From contig OX387602.1 in assembly GCA_947568835.1 (NCBI GenBank), positions 25,223,021-25,287,020 on the forward strand: a stretch of DNA of 64,000 bases, in the 5' to 3' direction. Positions 38,064 through 51,950 of this stretch are shown piece by piece. Position 1 is the stretch's first letter, and each line of letters opens with the position of its first letter. The notes under the pieces were generated by a model that was given only the letters and a program-made list of their open reading frames with translations, made no database searches and was not told where the DNA came from. The position numbers were made by a program, and so were the translations under genes. The DNA comes from Protonemura montana. Its lineage: Eukaryota > Arthropoda > Insecta > Plecoptera > Nemouridae.

Positions 38064-41000
38064 GCCTGATTAGAGTGTATCATTGTAATGCAAACAAACC
38101 GCGATGACCACAATTTCGATCCACCCCCGAGGATCAGTGCGGCGGAATCGAATGTCTCAATCTAATTTATCGTGCTGCATTGGAATTGCTGGTAGGCAAT
38201 TATAATTGATAACGCATGCTAACGCTTGCATACAATTATTTAATGAAATAGCGACGAGTCGATAAGTCAATTGTTCGATGGTTGCAAAGATCGTACCAAT
38301 TAAAGGGATCGAGTGTTTTTGACAACTATCTCGAATTCGCTAATCGCGGCAATGAGACATTTGGGTAATTACCCTTTTCTCTAGGATATTTCATGAGTCA
38401 AAGGATGGGCATTTTTGAAATTTTGTAATTCTGAATGGAAACTTCTTGAATGGAAAGAAAGCAAAGTGCATAATTGATTACTTATTTCAATGCTTTCTGT
38501 ATGGATTCCAAAGGGGATATTTTTTCTAGTTCATAGAAGAAAAATGTAAGACAAGATTTTAGTTGTGGAGTCTTTACAGACAACTAATAACTTGGACCCA
38601 TAGATTTAAAAGCACGCAATTGTTTATTTGAGGTCCCGCATGTCTCACGCATTTTAATTAAATACCATTATGAAAATATTATATTTTTTTTAATCCGTGC
38701 TAAGAAAATTTTAAGAATTCTCTGGTAAAAAGCCAGAATGCAACGACTTCTCCCGCATTAACGACACTTTGCACACATCATTAAACCCACTACACAGAAA
38801 TTTTAGACCATCATCGTAATCTGATATAATCGTGCTAACCAAAGAAACATACCAACGTTATCAGATGAAGAGAAGACCAAGAAATCGCAGTAGCATCTTT
38901 GCAGGCATCGGGTACTCGAACTAATCTACCCCCCGTGTCCCACTCGACGGAGCACTCCTGCAGACGCGATATTCAAATCGCACCGGCAAAACGCCATCCT
39001 CACTGAATTGCATGACGTTTCAATATGAGACCAACAACCAAGACCATTGTTAAATGTTATATTAGAACTCATGGCGAGCGATCAGTATCAAAGGAAATAT
39101 TGATTAAGTTAGGAATTAATGATCTATAGTTTTAGGTGAGTCTGAAAAAGTTAATAGCTTTTTGAGCCACTGTATACAATACGTTGCAAAATGTATACCT
39201 ATGTTTTTTTTCTATTGTGTTTTAAATATCGACAAGCGTTTGATATGTGGGATTGACCTGAACAGGATTCATTTCTCAAATATCTATTGATGACGAATGG
39301 ACATTAGCCTTAATTGAAATTGCACTTAAAGAATTAGCGCTCACCACCGCATGATGTATATTGTGTGTATCAAACACATCTAGGCCTGCCACGTGCATAG
39401 ACTTGTACAAGGGGTAATCACCTTTTGAAATTTTATTTTTGTGTGAACTAGGATGTTCAAAGAACGTTTCAGTCCGCGTACGCGAAAGTGTGTCCAGCGG
39501 CCTATGGAATCAAAATGGAATCGATGGCTCAAAACCGAGGCCCTTAACCGTGGACACAAGACGTGTTTTTTGCTGGGGCTTTGAATTCTCAACGAATGCC
39601 ATTTCGAAAATGATTTTTTTTTAGCAGTCGAAAGCGGCGAGATGTTGGAAAATGTGTCATGTGGTATTTGTTTTAGCTGTGTGTGTTCAAATGCATACAA
39701 GCCAAAAAAGACGTTACGTTTGATCATCTTTGCTCAATGCCGCAGTGAAAAAGTTTTTATTTCTGGGGGATATTTCAATTTAAAACTTTACAAGACTGAA
39801 ATAGGAATACAATTGTTTTTTAGAGGTAAATTAATCCTATTAAGGGCGAATCTTATTATTTTGTTTCACATTTTGCTCATTGGTAATGCACACTGTCTGT
39901 TGATCAGGGCCGGGTAACATTTATTTTTTTAACAGGAGGTAAATCTCTGTTCAAAGTTCAACAAATCATTGGACTCGCGATATTTCATCCCTGAACCCTC
40001 TTCTCTCCACGGCACTACCGGTCTTTTTCCCTTACGCCTATACTATATTATTATATACGGTGATATTATTATTATAATACCTTAAGATTATTTAATACGA
40101 TGAAAGGTGCCAAATCATTCGGTAACAAAGCGCGCCTATATACAGACTAATCTACCGCGTGGCTGCAACTTTTGTCCACGCTAGCCACGAGAAGAACGAA
40201 ATTAACATTCTCCACGGCAAGATGTTATATTAAAGATAACAAAAGCGGGCAGATTGAACGCTAAAGTGACTTGAAATTGCTCGCTTTTCTTCGTTGGAAA
40301 GGAGAACCTCATTATAGGTAACGGATAGCGCCATGGCTTCGATCAGAAATGAGGAAGAAAGTCGATAAGATGCATAGCGTTGATCGTCACGAATCACCCA
40401 TCCAACCCCTGTAACCACAAATAGGTAATTAAATTATTAAATTATGTATATCCAAGGTATGTGAACAATATTTTAATTTCACTTTTCCCTTTTGATGATG
40501 CGCATCCATATTTTCTCAGTTTTCGAAGTTTAACTAAAAATAAAATCCGTAACTATCTTCATTTGTATGTAAACAACAGCATATTTTATTGCTTTAAAAT
40601 TTGTTAAAAAAAAATAATGAAACACTGGTTTTGTTTGATTTTTTGTATGGGTAGGTGACAGACTACATACAACATCGCTGTGTCTTCGACCTGAACATTT
40701 CACTCCTGTGTCACGCCATCACTCTAGAACGAGGTGCAAAATGTTGTGAACGTATCAAACAACAACAAATAACTTTACACCTCCAAGGGTGTAAACTCAG
40801 GCGGAACATCGGGGCATTAGCAAAAGAACGAAACCCCGCGCGTATCCCTTGTCAGCACCTTGACGCCCTTTGTTTCTTGTTTCTCTATTTACTTACAAAC
40901 ATACAATGAAAAGCATATGTCATGTTAATGTTATTAGAAATATGATTGAACGTTCTGCAGATTATTATACCTTTGATGCACCACAGAAAACTTGAAATTG

Positions 41001-44000
41001 GAGCTCAATTTCTGAAAACTAACAAGCTCTGTGCCTATAATTAGTATTCATACATAGGACATTTAAGGTGTATTAAAACTGAATGCCGAATAAATAAAGA
41101 CCTGAAATGTTTTCCTTCCCTGCCAGTGCCCCATGCCACCACATCCACGGGTTAATCAATGCGTTATAAAACTTGACGTGTACTAAATCACATCTATTTC
41201 GCCTAAACATCTATTTCATTTAGATCACATTTTATTTTATCAAAGGACAGAAATGATGTTTACCTTGCTTTACAAATGAGTCCTGGAGACTCCAATACCG
41301 GTACGCGTAATGATATGATAACATGATAACATGATAGCATTACATTTTCCCCATAACTCAACAATAGGCTGCCGATAGCACTCAATTCAATGCCACGAAC
41401 AATCAAATAAATTAGCACTTATCCAATCAGACATAGCTATGACAGATGGCGGCGATTACTGGTAATTTTTGACGACCAGAGGTAAAGCGGAAGCGAACTG
41501 TTAGGTAGATATATAACTGAACATTAAAAGTGATGAAACTTGTGACCCATCCCTAAGCCGCATCAATTTGTATGTTTTGGAGTGACATCATAGACATTGA
41601 AAGCACAATTTGTTAATAAGGAATCGTGGCCACCCAGAAGAACTGCGGTGTGTACGGCAATCAAAAAGTGAATGACAAATTAAAGAAACAGAGTTTGAGT
41701 CCCTTTCTTAATCGCACGGAAAGAATCCAATCATGTGATAATTCGTTACGTTGTACGTCTCCACTTTGAGGACACACCAGATGATACCTTTTTATACAAC
41801 AAAGCAGAGCGCGGTATTGACGTGGTGCCGTATATCACCGTGGAGATTGTCTGTCGTCGCGTGCGTTACCGTGTAGGTATATGGGGACAGAAGGTGCAAC
41901 ACCTTCTTGCTCTTCAACGACGCTTTGCAGCCGCGCCACGGGATGAAAACCAAACACAATGAGTTACCTTATTCACTGAACAAACAAGAAGTGCTTTTTA
42001 CCTTAATGTTTCATACGAAAGACTATTTCACGGTAAAGTGATTTTTGTTTTCCGAACGCAATTGGCTCTCTATAAATTATATATACTTCTTATATATTTG
42101 AGATACAATTTTACCGTAATTACTTTTTTTCGTCGTCGCTCCACAGCATTGCTTCGATGGACGTGTTGAGGCAATTGACTAAAGTTACAACAAAACCGTG
42201 CTAAGAAGAACGCAAGGCGACATCCGAGGTGATGAAAAACTCGGGCATTACACAAATTGGACTTCTTGTTTGGCTAGCCTGATGCCTGATCTCATTTAAA
42301 GTAGACAATCACTATCAATGGGTACGTGTCAATACTTTTCGTAAGTGGAGACATTAGAGTCCACGGTGTGGTGTACGGACGACGCTAAGCTACACACCTG
42401 AGCAGTGGTGTACCTACTTTGAGGTTAGCTGCACATGGTTTTGGTTGCGTCAGAAGCACGCATACGAGAAACTCGTGGTATTCCTGTAATGACTAAACAA
42501 TAACGTATTACGAAAAATAGTAATGTGTGCGGGGAAACCGCAAGGTAACCACGTAGTTGGTTGAAGAATGATTCGGATGTGTTTTCAGTCCCATTATCAA
42601 TAATATGCTAACCCAACAATCCAATTATCCCGCAACCCGAAACATACATTTCTTCATCGTCGAATTACGGGCTCTGGCTAGCCAGCGTTGGTAATTCGTA
42701 TATTGTACGATGATCTGCATGCATGATTGGTATTGAACATCCAAGCTATCAATGAGAACGTGCTCCGAGCTCTTATAACCACCGTCAATTTTCACTCTCG
42801 CAGGATGTTATTCTTTGGTACCACAATGATCGATCGTGCAGAGCATTTCTACGCTACGAATCATTTGAAAATCTCGAGAAGAACGACGGGGAAAAACGTT
42901 TGTCATTCACCTCGGCAAAGAATCTTTGCTCTTGACAAATAATTTCTGAATCTAATTATATCGACAAAAGTTATGTGCATTATACCGTGAAAGGTCTGTG
43001 CACTCGCTTCGCTAATGAGATGAAATCCCAAACTACCATGGCAATCGTTTTTTTTTTGTCACCGATTCGACCTGCTCTAGTCGATTTCATTGTTTTTAAA
43101 CTTCGTTTAATTTTTTCGAGCTTCTGTTCAATAAAATTGACAAAGATTTCAATCATAGCATGGCCTGCGATGATACTGGACACCGGTGCCATTCATTTGC
43201 CGAACACTGAGTCTTGAAACTAACAGTAAAACTGTGACGAAACAAACAGAAAGAAACTAATTGCAAGCGAATCTAGATTTTTCTTCGCGGTGTTTAATAG
43301 TTCTTGCCAATAAAACTCTAAAAGCATCGATAAATAACCAAAATCAATCTGGTCTTGGCAAGTCATGCCATATGGCATTAAAAATTAATCGGGAGACCTA
43401 CCGTTTTAATGCATTCGACTTAAAGAATCTACAAATTGTCGAAGGTAACGAGATTTTTATTACCTTCGCGAAGATGCCTATCATAGCGTCCAGACTCCAA
43501 CGTCCACACTCGCCTTAGTGCAAACTCCTTTTAAGGGAAACACGATGGACCAATTCTATCCGCCAGGGACGCAATTCCATCCATCGACGAACCAAGAGGC
43601 ATTCGAAAGACTGCATCCGGGAAACAGGTGGTATGGCATCTTCCAGTTCCAGTGCTGTCCTTACTAACAGCCATTTGGTCGAACTTCTCGACCGTTCACG
43701 CTTTTATATTTCACCGAAAGAATGGGCTATGGCGAGCGCTCTTTGTCTCCAAATTACACTTTTTATACCAATTTGCCTCTAGTGAGGCATGATGTACTTC
43801 AAATTGCTATGATTGTGATATAGGCACCGAATATATTTATCGTTAATACGAAGGAAATCTTTTTATAAAGGCTTACCCTTCTTAATAGCGTTAGGTTAAG
43901 ACCAATTTAGGACAGTCATTTTTATAACAAATACATACCTGGCCACATTTAGACATATTATTGATAGAATGATGCTTAAAGAACTGCAAGAGCGCATCCA

Positions 44001-44313
44001 CGAACTTCAAATTAAATTTTTTCTTAAATGACACGACAGGCGATGGAGAAATATAAGTATCTAATAACGGTTGACTCCGATAAAATAAATGTGCACGTCT
44101 GCTTTCTTTCAATGTCCCACGATTTTGAAATTCGAAATTCGAAAAGAAATTTGCAGCGAGATTAATTTACCTGCGAAACTAGTGTGATCTTCTTTGCTGG
44201 CTCTCTTATTGGAATTCATAACCAGGTAGGTTACTTTATTGAAATTAAATATAGAATCTTGTGAAATCTGATTTAAATTGCAAACGCTTGCAATGCGCGG
44301 GGTATTTTATTAT
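38064..44313. other. Gene-poor region
   Basis: About 6 kb of AT-rich sequence with scattered open frames of 60-115 codons (for example 39,380-39,727 and 40,655-40,909), none of which I recognise. A short imperfect repeat of ATGATAAC lies near 41,311-41,340. No RNA gene was seen. Confidence 0.5.
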
Positions 44314-44469
44314 TAGGAACACTACTACCATCTCAAAAATTGATGCCCAAACGGGGACATTATGCATCCAAGTAGCTCAATTGGCTAGAGCAACACCCGC
44401 AAAAGGTGGAGATCGGGGTTCGAGTCACTGTTTGGGCATCAATTTTTGAGAGGGATAGCAGTGTTCCTA
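44314..44469. mobile_element. MITE-like terminal-inverted-repeat element with a tRNA-like core
   Basis: Left arm 44,316-44,352 and right arm 44,430-44,467 are inverted copies that differ at three positions in 38. They are flanked by TA on both sides (44,314-44,315 and 44,468-44,469), as expected of Tc1/mariner-type insertion. The 77-bp core and part of the right arm form a tRNA-like sequence. There is no transposase frame, so the element would be non-autonomous. The TA flanks are short and could be chance in AT-rich DNA. Confidence 0.75.
44366..44438 (+). tRNA. tRNA-like sequence (probably a pseudogene or pol III promoter module)
   Basis: It has a perfect A box (TAGCTCAATTGG), a GGTTCGA B-box core, a 4-bp D stem (GCTC/GAGC), a four-pair anticodon stem with one end mismatch, and a 7-base acceptor that pairs imperfectly with TTTGGGC. 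The anticodon would be CAA, but the base before it is G rather than the invariant U33, there is no long variable arm as tRNA-Leu needs, and A1 faces C72. It is unlikely to work as a tRNA. The 3' acceptor strand lies inside the right inverted repeat. Confidence 0.6.
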
Positions 44470-47400
44470 TTAATACAATCTAGAGTCTGTTTTTTACACG
44501 CGCGGGATTTATTTCATCATTATAAGCGAGATGCTGAAAGATGATATTGAAAGATGCGCCTTGAGATAGGCAACACAAACACGGAACAAAACCCCTAACC
44601 GGTGTTAATCCAAACCCTTCGACAAGAGAGCGCGTGCGTCGCGTGATACTTGCTCCCTGCCAGCTCTAATTTATGAGCAATTCCCTCCGGCAGGCTCGCT
44701 CGTCACAATTGCATGCAATGCTGCACAATTATTTCGTTCGCGATCACCAAAACACAAGGTGCATTTAAATAATCATGGTTGTAAATGTATAATGAAAATC
44801 TAGCCACGGAAAGATTTTTGTTCAATTGTTCACGAACGGCATGCGACGCAATTGAGAGTTTTAGAGATAACCTCCTGATTGTGGGCAATCGCCTGCATAT
44901 TATATAGCCAATACCATACCTTCACTGTATGGTAAACCAAGCTATTAAATTTAGTTCAGTTACTGCTCTGTAAAAGCGTATAATTTTAAGCCAGTGGCAA
45001 GGTCCATGTAATTAGATCTTTGAGATGAAGTGTGTTTGTGTTTGAACGCCCAGTTTCGATAGTCATTTTAGTAAAAATACAATTATATTATTATCCATGG
45101 GTATTATGCGTAGTTCAACTTTAGTTGAACATTTTGTGTCCTATTATCCGTCACATTGTTATACGGCCGCGTTGAAGACATAAAATATACTCACATTATG
45201 AATTCTAATAATCAACCAAGAATTTATGGAATGTTTCGTGGAATTGCGTTTATTACTTAGTTGGTCAATTTAGTCAATTATCTGGCAACATACTTTTCAG
45301 CTGAAGTGATTAAACAAATCAGTGATAATAAGCAAGTTCACGGTATCATCAGGTAGAGTAGGTATTAGACACGTACTAAGGTACGGACAGAGTGCGTCTT
45401 GGCCAAAGAGTCTTCAAATTTATTTTACCAAAGATGCTTTAATGATAGAAAACAGGGGTGATCAGTTTGTCTCTAGTCTGGACATTTAAGACAGTTGCGA
45501 CAGGAAAGCGATAAACGCAAGGACTTATTTGAAACCCTTAGTTTTCCACAGTCCACTTTGACCACTTTGTGAGTCCACAATACACAATCCAAAATTAGAC
45601 TTTTCGAGAACTTTTTCATTTTGTGTTTTAATTTTCATCTGAACACGAAGCGAAAAAAACTGGAGCACATATCCGAACACCTTGAAATGGTAAGCTTACA
45701 AATCAAAAGAAAATATAACTCGAAGTGTAATTATATGTTTGATACCCCTGATCGGAACGGCGCACGATTGCGTTGTATTTTTTAAAAGCTTCCATTATTA
45801 CATTATCTACGTTGTAAGATGGTACATGGTCCACGCTGGTAAATGTCAACCTCGGTCTTGCTGGACCTAATGGGTTCTAGCGTCAGCGTCTGGCGCGGCA
45901 GACGACCGACCTCATCCACTCGTCACGCTGATAAAATTAATAGACTCACACAATATTATGATGATCAGGTAATTAACCGATAGCTCACGACATTGGAAAC
46001 GGCTTAAAATCAACTATTTTATGGGTGATGGCACACTTTTTCTTTCGTGATGTCTGGCTCTAGGAATCCGTATAAAGGTTCTGTGGATGGTATGTTTACA
46101 CCATTAGTATCACCCACTGGTTGGTATGATAATAATGAATCAAATTACTGCAGGAATGTCATATATGTTTTCAATAAAGCGTTAAAAGTATGCATGTTTG
46201 ATTCAGGTAGCATGTCAAAAAACAACTCTGGAAGTAAAACTATAACTACAATAATCTTATTAAAAATAATGTATCTAATCTAAAATGGGCGAGATTGATT
46301 CTACAGTGTGCACTGAAATTCCTTGTACTGTTCGGTGGTCTCAATTGAACAGTCTTCTTCTATGGTAGAGTTGGAGATTATAAAAAAAATCAATTTTCTG
46401 CATGCTGATGATGTTTCAAAATTACAACGAGAACAGCCAACGTAATAACAATGATTTCAATTTTCAGAGCCAGATACGTTCTTGTGACACGAGGCTCAGC
46501 CATAACGGTGTCCAAGAAATGATCTACAAGATGTTTAAATTGATATCATCAAAGAAATGTGTAGGTAAGTGGAGTGGAGGTGATACCAAACAGTACGATG
46601 TGATGCGGGAAGTATATGCGCACGGGGCAAACATCAAGAATGATTTATTTCCTGACTGTTCCAAATTGAAATCCGAACGCAATCGCATTCATGCTGACGA
46701 ATCAAGCAGCCTATAAAATAAACGAATTTTACAAAAAAAGTGGCAGCATCGGTCGCGCGACACGCTTCGCCGTACAATATTCCGTCGTGTATATAAACCA
46801 TGCATTACACCTGATTACACCATCTTATTAAATTCTCTCAACAAAGAGCAATCATGACTAAAAAAAAGCAGCTTTGGACACGGTTGCAAGTACCTGCGTA
46901 ACTCGTGGTAATAGATTTGATACCACGCAGCAACCACACCAGATACATGAGTCGACGATATTTCAGCATGCATTGTTGGTAGTTTTACCCATTAGTCTGT
47001 CTTTGACAACGATTCGGCTTGTTTGCCGTGAATAAGGATACAAGGTGCCCAAGACAATGACTATGTAAATTAGCTAAGAACCAAGACGAATGAAATTCGT
47101 GGCAAGACGAATCAGCCTTGTTTACATATTTCTAATTAAGATCAACACGTATTTAATAGGAGTAAGAGCACGCCACAAAAAGATAGTACATCGAACGGTG
47201 AGCCGGTCGCGGACGGAGATTTTCGTTACACTCAAATAGCGCGAACACTGTTTTTATAATTTGGCTCCAGGCATGGCTTGAGCACGGGAAATTAGGAGAC
47301 CTGGCGATGTATGCCTAATTGGAGAGCGATTTTCTATCAGATCATTTGTTGTATACAAAAGGTGCGAAGCATATTGCTACAGAATCTTCAAAATACACAC

Positions 47401-50400
47401 CAACGAGAGTCCAAAATCAAACACCTTCAAATATAGAAATACATTTCTCAGTAAGCAAAAGTAAACATTTTTTTCTGATTTTGAAAGAAAAAATGTCCCT
47501 GAAGCAAGCTAGTCTATTGGTTGAATTAATTTTCTTGTTGGAGCACACCGTGCGTCTGTTTTCTTATCGTCTGTTACCAGTTGAAGTGTAGACACTTCAG
47601 AGCGAGCGGTAATTGATAGGTAAGACGGAAGATGATGGCTCGACTGTGAACGGTGGCTCGAGAGACAAATTAAGGTGCACGAGGGCATAAACCCGTGGCC
47701 AAAGTTCCGCACCATTGGCGAACGCTAACACAAGTTTGCGGTCACAAGAAACAAAAGATTCACCACGAAAGCAACTATCATTGATGCACTGGTGAAGCAT
47801 TACAGACGAAATTGGATGATACTTCTATAACTTGACACAAGAAATCTAATTAGTCCAACCACTTCCTTTTCAAGTTCAAGAAACAAAGAGAGACGACGCG
47901 CACGTCATCGAATTATGTCTGGTTATCGAACGAGTGAATGAGCGGCAAAGAGTTTAACAGTTTTCATGATTGCCAGAGTCGCTACCGCATCTTTGCGACC
48001 GCAAGAGAGCGCAAAAAGACATCAACTTTGTTTACTCAGCCAAATAAACATAATTAAATGATACGAAAATGCACATTTAAATGTTTTCGAATTCTGTTTC
48101 ATATAATTGAGGTCCAGCGTTTCTAATTAAATTCAATTGTCGTAAATGTGTAAGTCTGAACGACATGCGCAACACAACCTAACGTAAATTGTTAGTAACA
48201 TGCGATGCTCGTTATTTTAATAAGTTATTATAAAATAATAAAATGACTAGCGTGTGTTTTTCTAATATAAGTATAAGGAACTCATTAGCTCCATTCTCGT
48301 TGCTCCTGGCGTTTGCTCGCAGGCGATTTGATTGCTTTACAATACTTTACCTAGAACGGAGCATCATAAAAGCACCTATATATTCCGTACTTTTTATGCC
48401 ATGGCTTGCATGCTTATACCAATCTTGTAATAAAGTATCCTTTACACAACGCAAATCTTTATGACCATTTATAGTTATTATTTAGAAAAGAAATAGAGCT
48501 TAATTGGAAGTCAATAGCCCAGAAGATTGCTTCAATGACTGCTTGTGCCGGATCTTGCACTGGTCAACAGGAATTCGGTTTGTTTCCCTAATTTTATGAT
48601 CAGAAAAAATATGTAAAAATTAGTTTACTAGAAATCGTTAGGCAATGGTAGCAAGCGAATCTGCGCATGAAATTACAAACGATGAAAGGGGAAAAATCGG
48701 ACGATATCTTAATTGGCGCTTAAGATATGCGTCAATGATCAGAAGCACATTGTATCTTCACAGACCATTCGTTATTGAAGAATAGTTTAAAGTCAGTAAA
48801 AAAATCCAGTGGTTATTTTGCTTATTGGGGCATGATTGAAAACGTATTTCTTTTACAAGTTTCCACAAATCAAGTTCACGAACTCTGTCTGATCGGTCTA
48901 AATGCTATTTATTATCCACATAAATATCCTTGTCTCTGAACAAGAAAGTTTGTTCCTAAAGATCTGAAGCAGTGGATTTGTTTGTTCTCTGCTTGAAGGC
49001 CTATCATGACCATGCGCTGCGCGCGGTAACCTTTGCGTGAAGTCGGGTGCCCTGGCCGATGTCCTATCCGAGCCTCCTGACCGGCACACCCGTGAGTTAT
49101 ACCCCCATGAGCATCACAAGAGCCGACCCAAGTTTATTGCCTGTTAATTAACTGGCATAACAAGACACAGATAATTAAAAACAAAAAAACTTCGAATCAT
49201 ATTTGATGTGCCCAGCGTTTTTAATGTTATAAGTAAAGAAAATCATCTATAGCTAGGCTTAGGGATACAAGTCTAATTAGAAAATTAGTTATTTATGACG
49301 TTGAGATTTAATGCGAAAAGTAAACCGTGTAAAATTGCACGAATAATATAGAAATACCACCATCGAAGCGCTCTAATGAATAATTATTTAAAAAAATGAA
49401 TGACCAACCTTAAGAACGTTTTTGCACTTAACTTGCTTGTCAAAGTTACAAAAAATTTCCTTTTTCAGCGATTCCTTCATTTAAAACAATTAACTGCTAT
49501 CATTTCATGCGAACATTAGGCATTTGTGTAAGCATATGTGGACTGTAAGGCTATCTTTTGTGCACCAAGGCATGGTATAACTTATCGGATAACTATAACG
49601 AGTTATATTCAATGTAAAAATGGATATAGTTAATGGCATTCACGAGCAGTATCACTTTTAGATAGGCAGAAACGAGCGTTGTACTAAGTTGAAACAATAT
49701 TTTATCAGCGGGCTGTCATTACCTTGTCTGAAACTACTAATTGGCCGTAGTATTTACCGCCACTATCGACCAATGTGCACCATGCAGGTACCCCATATTA
49801 CTCTAATTGATCGCGTAATTATAAATTTAATTAGCATACAACTAGAGTGTACTAACATGTAATGGAAATTAATTCTGTTCGTGGAAAAAAACTATTTACG
49901 AAAATTGAACAATTATCTTTTAGGAAATTGTCGTTATTTTTCTAATCATCCTCTGTCAAGTATTATATGGTCGTAAAAACATTATGCCTAATGTTCATGG
50001 TCTCGAACGAAACGTTCAAATGTAAACATGATTTTGTTTTAAATATTAACAGGTATACCTGTGTTTTAATGTAGGTACTTGGAAAGAGAATTCTCAAATT
50101 TAATAATGAAGCTCAATTCGTATACGCATTATATTTGCCAAAAAATTATTGTTTATTAAAATATTGATCGTTATCTTCACAGGTGCACCTACGGGATATA
50201 ATTCAAATAACAATTTCATTTTCCAGCTAGATTTTACCATTCCATGCTCAAGTTACTTACTAAACCAAGATATCCTTTATTTTTTTGTATTTTGACATAC
50301 AACAACGGTAAATTATCTTGATTGTATTGCATCTTTAGTTAGTTCTACTCACAAAACTTTGATTCATCTCAGACATGCCTCGGATCAAGTCAACAAATCC

Positions 50401-50632
50401 ATGAATTAGCAAAAGAATGCATCACATTCTATATTTTAAGCCATGACGAGTTCATGTCATGTACCTTCTATGATCAAACCGAACAATAAAACCAAATTAT
50501 TATTAAATTATTATTAAAGCACACTGTACACAACGAACATGTTTGTGCAGACTTTTTTCTTATTTCCCCTACCTATTTACCAATTTGAAATTGATTTAAT
50601 GTCCCGGTGGTTTACCTATGGATATTTGTTAC
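44470..50632. other. Gene-poor region
   Basis: AT-rich with no recognised gene. Open frames at 46,047-46,283, 46,402-46,716 and 47,319-47,591 have low-complexity, unfamiliar translations. A CpG-rich patch at about 48,985-49,110 has an acceptor-like site on the minus strand (see findings). Confidence 0.5.
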
Positions 50633-50672
50633 ATATTTATATATATTTATATATATATTATTTATATTTAAA
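50633..50672. repeat. AT-rich simple repeat (TATATTTA-type)
   Basis: Alternating TA and TTTA units over about 40 bases. Confidence 0.9.
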
Positions 50673-51604
50673 TTTACCTATGGGTAAAGTACCGACTCGA
50701 CTCCAACCCGGGATTGATCAACTGCCCGAAAAAAAATCCAAACACCCGCCAACAAAACCCATCCCACTGCAATGTATTTAATTCTGAAACGACTTACTGT
50801 CATCGCTGACCCTTGAGCAGATCTCGGCGACGGCAGCGTCCTCGGGAACGTCCACAAGACTCCTGATGGAAAACACCGACTTAGCAACACGTGCTTTCTG
50901 GCACCCGAGATGGGCGTCGGCGCACGCGGATCTGGAGCTTGTGGTTAGGTCCATGACCAGAGGGCGACTGCTCTGGTACAGGCCGTCGCACTCGTCCATT
51001 CAAAGACGTTGGAACTTCTGTTTTGTCGTGAGCTCCTCACAACCCCCAGCGAAGGGAACGAGAGATTATCAGAGCACTTCCGGCGCAAGTTTATCTTCTA
51101 AAACCATTAAATTCACGAAAACAAGGTGCAATTCAAACTGTAGCCACGTTTTTGGTTTTGTAAAACAATCACTGCCTCATGGTTTCACGTGTTTACGAGA
51201 AAGTCAATTTTTATTATTACACATAGAGATACACGAGTTAATTACACTTTAGATTTGCAATATTTAATTAAATCTAGTCTGACATTCGGGTGGCCACAGC
51301 AAACGGTGCACTTCGAATCGCTGCTCGCACGTGGACGGTATACGCGTACGATGCACTAAATAAAGACAGACAACGTTTAGGAACCAGGTCGATCCGTGCC
51401 CCTCCGTGGTCTTGGCACTACTAAATTCTTCAACAAAGGTAGATAAAATTCGAATCAAGTTCTAGTTAGCCAATGGCGAATGTGATACCGCCCATGCGCC
51501 GCCTCCTGTCACCTCCGAAGCCCGCCTGTCTGATGTATTATCTATCTCATCCAACGATTCATTTACACACAAACACGTTTATAATATTGAATTACATTAT
51601 GCTC

Positions 51605-51621
51605 GGTGTGTGTGTGTGTGT
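51605..51621. repeat. (GT)n microsatellite
   Basis: An uninterrupted GT run of about 17 bases. Confidence 0.9.
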
Positions 51622-51854
51622 ATGTTGCACAAAATGGCCATCGATAGAACTCCTCGTCGCACGGGTATTGAGCGTTGATAGGGTAACATTGATTTATTGG
51701 CTTTCGACTTGCATTTGCATCAGCTATAGAATCAGTGAGCTATTCTGACGACATGGCATAGCGGATTATTGCCATTATGGCGAGGAAAAAAGTGATAAAC
51801 ATCCAATCCAAAATTGGTTAAGCCATATGAGTTTAAAAAACTTATTTTCGCGTT

Positions 51855-51950
51855 GCTGACGTGAGTTGACGTTGACTTGACAATAAGTTGACAATTATTT
51901 GACAACGAGTTCACATGATGCGTTGACATAGAGTTGACAGTATAGTTGAC
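51855..51950 (+). repeat. Irregular array of TTGAC motifs
   Basis: About ten TGAC cores, mostly GTTGAC or TTTGAC with one TTCAC variant, lie in under 100 bases at spacings of about 5-14. It looks like either a decayed minisatellite or a homotypic cluster of a binding site. The sequence does not decide which. Confidence 0.7.

Noticed and set aside
44366-44438. Functional tRNA-Leu(CAA)
   Set aside because: U33 is replaced by G, the long variable arm is missing and the end of the acceptor does not pair, so it is better called tRNA-like within a mobile element.
50866-51252. 128-codon plus-strand frame
   Set aside because: It runs through a CpG-rich patch that reads at least as well on the minus strand, and its second half is AT-rich with no domain or splice support.
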